Shown: positions 62,032-64,000 of the stretch, in pieces | Layout of the letters: each line of letters starts with the position of its first letter | Position numbering within the stretch: the first letter of the stretch is position 1 | Assembly (NCBI GenBank): GCA_964250765.1 | Contig: CAXUHF010000007.1 | Location: forward strand, 1-64,000 | Origin: JBBQVS01 sp964250765 | GTDB taxonomy: Bacteria; Chloroflexota; Ktedonobacteria; Ktedonobacterales; Ktedonobacteraceae | Direction: 5' to 3' | Length of the DNA stretch: 64,000 nucleotides | The notes under the pieces: generated by a model | The model's database searches: none | Told to the model about the DNA's origin: nothing | The model's input: only the letters and a program-made list of their open reading frames with translations | Program-made: the position numbers and the translations under genes

Positions 62032-62645
62032 GTGCAAAGTAGTCACCTACTACATCCTTCTGATGCTCCTCTCTGGATAGAAGAGTTTCAGCAAGCATAT
62101 TTGATGCAGCATGAGCCAGTTACTGTTCGGGTGTATGTACATATTCTTCATCAGTTCACACAGTGGACCATGAAGCAATCAGGAAAAACGATCATCTTTC
62201 AGCTAGAGCAACACCTTACCACCCCACTTATTGAGCAGTATCTCGCTTTTCTCACAACACAAGGATACAGTCAAAGCCATTGCAAGCGGGTGAAATCCGT
62301 CATTCATCAATTTTGTCAATGGCTGATTGAAGACAAGGGTCATCTTCGGCGCAATCCTACACGTCCCATCATCATCGAACCTCTTTCACCAATCTCCCCT
62401 CGTCGGCTCACTCCTGTTCAACGATACATTCTGCAAGCTCTTATCAAGCAGGACACCCAACGCGGGAAAGCCCTTTTCGCGTTAGGATACTGGGCTGGAT
62501 GTCGAGTCACAGATATCGTAAGGCTACACCTGTCACATACACATGTCGGAGCAAAAAGTGGACGGTTACATCTCGAAGGAGCAGATGAGAAGGTCCGTGA
62601 TATTGACTTGACGAACGAGCGACTAGACCTCATCCACTGGCATAG
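62032..62645 (+). pseudogene. 3'-truncated tyrosine recombinase (phage/XerCD-type)
   Basis: About 205 residues of a tyrosine recombinase: the SAM-like N-terminal domain (TVRVYVHILHQFTQW, YLAFLTTQGYSQSHCKRV) and the start of the catalytic domain with the first active Arg in GYWAGCRVTDIVRL. The remaining H-x-x-R, His and Tyr are absent because the sequence changes near 62640-62700 into the antisense of the GntR gene's end. It is a remnant of an integrated element or a breakpoint. GTG start with no good ribosome site. Confidence 0.75.
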
Positions 62646-63455
62646 TCAGGCGACAGAATCGTTGTCCTTTGTTGTCTGGAAGCCACTCCACCCAGACTGT
62701 TCGATGATCGCAAGTGAACGGATAACCATGGAACGAGTCAATTCTATGGCTAGAGGCGCGTTGCGTTCCTCGTATGCAGCTACCAGATGTTCCCGGTCGC
62801 TGATTCTTCTCTTACTGGGCGCAAGGCTTACACTAAGATAGCGTAACTGAAGGGTTCGTAAGCCAAGAGAATCAAGAATGCGCTTCACTTGGCGATTGCC
62901 ACAGATATCGACTTCCAAGTTGCGAAAAGCCACGTTTGCCCAGAAAACCCCTTCGAGATTTTTTGATGTAACCATCTCATGTATATAAGGCAAGCGTGTT
63001 CTCAGTGCTGCAATGGCTTCATCAGAGGCTGTACGCACAACGAGTTCCGCTACAAGAGCTAAAAGATTTGTTCGCACCTGATAGATTTCGCGTATTTCCT
63101 CAAGGCTGACCCGTGCTACATAGGGACGCCGATACGGCGGAACCGTCACCAAGCCTTCTTTCTCTAGGAGCAAGAGTGCCTCTTTGACTGGCGTGCGACT
63201 GGTTTGAAATTGCTTCGAGAGATCAACCGTGTTGAGATCATCACCTGGATGCAAACGACCTTCGATAATGGCACACCCAATTTCCTGCGCGATTGAGGAA
63301 ACACGAGGATTGGTTCGGTCTGAGTTCTCCAGTACCCGTGCAATCTCCTTATGACTGTTTGTCGTCATGCTCGTCTCGTCTCTTTCCACGGAGGAAGCGA
63401 TTTCCATCTCTCCTTTGCTCGGTAGACTATGCACCTCTTCTGCTGCTTCGCTCAC
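62646..63455 (-). CDS. GntR family regulator (FCD/FadR-type)
   Basis: A 269-residue (from this start) regulator. The winged helix is IAQEIGCAIIEGRLHPGDDLN, in part AIIEGRLHPGDDLN, and FQTSRTPVKEALLLLEKEGLVTV, in part SRTPVKEALLLLEKEG. The FCD ligand domain has EIREIYQVR and a late His. GTG at 63455 follows GGGAG; the farther TTG at 63533 is in the promoter -35. Divergent from the livH-like gene. Its own last residues may come from a recombinase breakpoint. Confidence 0.85.
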   Translation of the reverse strand: MSEAAEEVHSLPSKGEMEIASSVERDETSMTTNSHKEIARVLENSDRTNPRVSSIAQEIGCAIIEGRLHPGDDLNTVDLSKQFQTSRTPVKEALLLLEKEGLVTVPPYRRPYVARVSLEEIREIYQVRTNLLALVAELVVRTASDEAIAALRTRLPYIHEMVTSKNLEGVFWANVAFRNLEVDICGNRQVKRILDSLGLRTLQLRYLSVSLAPSKRRISDREHLVAAYEERNAPLAIELTRSMVIRSLAIIEQSGWSGFQTTKDNDSVA

Positions 63456-63503
63456 ATGTGCTCTCCCTTCTTTCCTTTTGTCAAAAGAGTCTAAGTGTTG
63501 ACA

Positions 63504-63533
63504 ATCATACTGTACTTTACTCTTTTTTGTCAA
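63504..63533 (-). promoter_or_regulatory. Promoter for the GntR gene
   Basis: On the minus strand TTGACA (63533-63528), an 18-base spacer and TATGAT (63509-63504) form a strong promoter. A TGTTGACA word on the plus strand at 63496-63503 abuts the -10 box and could bind the regulator. Confidence 0.7.
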
Positions 63534-63592
63534 GAAAGTAAGTATATTTCTCTATTTTTTTCATAAAGTGTTAACATTTTTGGTAAGAAGCC

Positions 63593-63621
63593 TTGACAAG
63601 CCTGTTTCTTTTCTTTATACT
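63593..63621 (+). promoter_or_regulatory. Promoter for the LivH-type permease operon
   Basis: TTGACA at 63593-63598, a 17-base spacer and TATACT at 63616-63621. The word TGTTGACA at 63637-63644 covers the region just after the expected start and recurs at 63700-63707, fitting repression or activation by the divergent GntR protein. The rest of the 323-bp intergenic stretch holds no other feature. Confidence 0.7.
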
Positions 63622-63856
63622 TGGTGACAAGACAACTGTTGACACTTCGCAAAAAAAATACAAGGTTTATCTGTGTTTATAGCTAGTATATTTTGTTATT
63701 GTTGACAGTTTCTAAACGATATCTACCTGTAGAGGCTACTCAATCATTTTTCAGTACCACAATAATATGCGAAGAGTGTGTGTAGGCTTCCTGCTGCGAG
63801 TCTAATCAGCATCTTGCTACGAGGAACAGAGTATTTTCTGAGAGGAGGTTGGTCAT

Positions 63857-64000
63857 TTGCTTCAAACACTATTACTCTCACTCGGTTTTGGACTAGTCAC
63901 AGCGTCTGTGTTAGCTATCGCAGCCGTTGGGATTACCTTGCAATTCGGCGTCACCAACTATCTGAACCTGGCGTATGGTGATCTGCTCACCTTCGGTGTC
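63857..64000 (+). CDS. Branched-chain amino acid ABC permease (LivH-type), partial
   Basis: The first 48 codons only; the gene runs off the window edge. The reading LLSLGFGLVTASVLAIAAV followed by GITLQFGVTNYLNLAYGDLLTFGV, in part FGVTNYLNLAYGDLL, is the hallmark start of LivH permeases that import branched-chain amino acids, amides or urea. A TTG start with AGGAGG 9 bases before it is used. It is controlled from the strong promoter at 63593. Confidence 0.85.
   Translation, partial: MLQTLLLSLGFGLVTASVLAIAAVGITLQFGVTNYLNLAYGDLLTFGV

Noticed and set aside
63456..63533. Longer GntR protein starting with TTG at 63533
   Set aside because: That TTG is the first base triplet of a strong -35 box (TTGACA) with a matching -10 inside the supposed coding region.

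Overview
The window looks like a scaffold piece from a Gram-positive-type, spore-former-like environmental bacterium of the phylum Chloroflexota, most probably class Ktedonobacteria. This is inference from gene content: a Ser/Thr kinase fused to a zinc ribbon and FHA domain, zinc-ribbon membrane proteins with Thr/Pro linkers, F420-type flavoenzymes, a PYROXD2-like oxidoreductase, DUF6391/DUF6671/DUF4349 families, many solo regulators, moderate GC and AGGAG-type ribosome binding sites. No rRNA, tRNA or CRISPR was seen. A run of ten Ns (11872-11881) marks a scaffold join.

Layout. 0.1-3.1 kb: SDR oxidoreductase, a stress-type protein, a decayed flavin monooxygenase, a DUF6069 membrane protein and a divergent TetR regulator. 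3.4-10.3 kb (+): kinase-FHA, DUF6391, rhodanese, an APH-fold protein that may be a pseudokinase, and two membrane-anchored extracytoplasmic proteins. 10.3-20.9 kb (mostly -): PLP dehydratase, 3-aminobutyryl-CoA ammonia-lyase-like protein (+), scaffold gap, DUF4397 protein, amidohydrolase, MFS exporter, a TetR/cupin/hydrolase regulon, two more alpha/beta hydrolases and a GH3 enzyme. 21.0-25.5 kb (+): a probable selenoprotein of the GrdB/PrdB-like family read through an in-frame UGA, an orphan receiver, DUF4349 lipoprotein and a PYROXD2-like enzyme. 25.5-30.9 kb (-): a possible operon of RluA pseudouridine synthase, an unknown 182-residue protein and a 1278-residue CHAT protease / P-loop / helical-repeat protein resembling an immune sensor. 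31.2-37 kb (+): PAC2 protein, acyl-CoA synthetase alpha subunit, Na+/H+ antiporter, PPOX flavoprotein and a secreted TIM-barrel-like protein. 37-47 kb: HtrA-like protease, receivers, MBL hydrolase, Asp-box protein, ornithine cyclodeaminase family, cysteine desulfurase, glutaredoxin and F420/FAD enzymes. 47-53 kb: a frameshifted small gene, secreted unknowns, an EamA transporter, a CrtA-like protein and a YiiX-like hydrolase.

53-57 kb (-) is the best-understood pathway unit: cysI sulfite reductase, precorrin-2 dehydrogenase and uroporphyrinogen-III methyltransferase make sulfide and the siroheme that CysI needs. Its leader holds two RNA switches in series, a SAM-I riboswitch and a T-box whose specifier reads UGC (Cys), each with its own terminator. 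The right end carries a secreted hydrolase, DUF6671, isocitrate dehydrogenase, a truncated tyrosine recombinase, and a GntR regulator divergent from a LivH-type permease that runs off the edge.

Across the window, gene ends carry unusually long and often perfect palindromes (up to 37-bp arms), which probably act as terminators, some bidirectional. The scaffold gap itself lies inside one of them.
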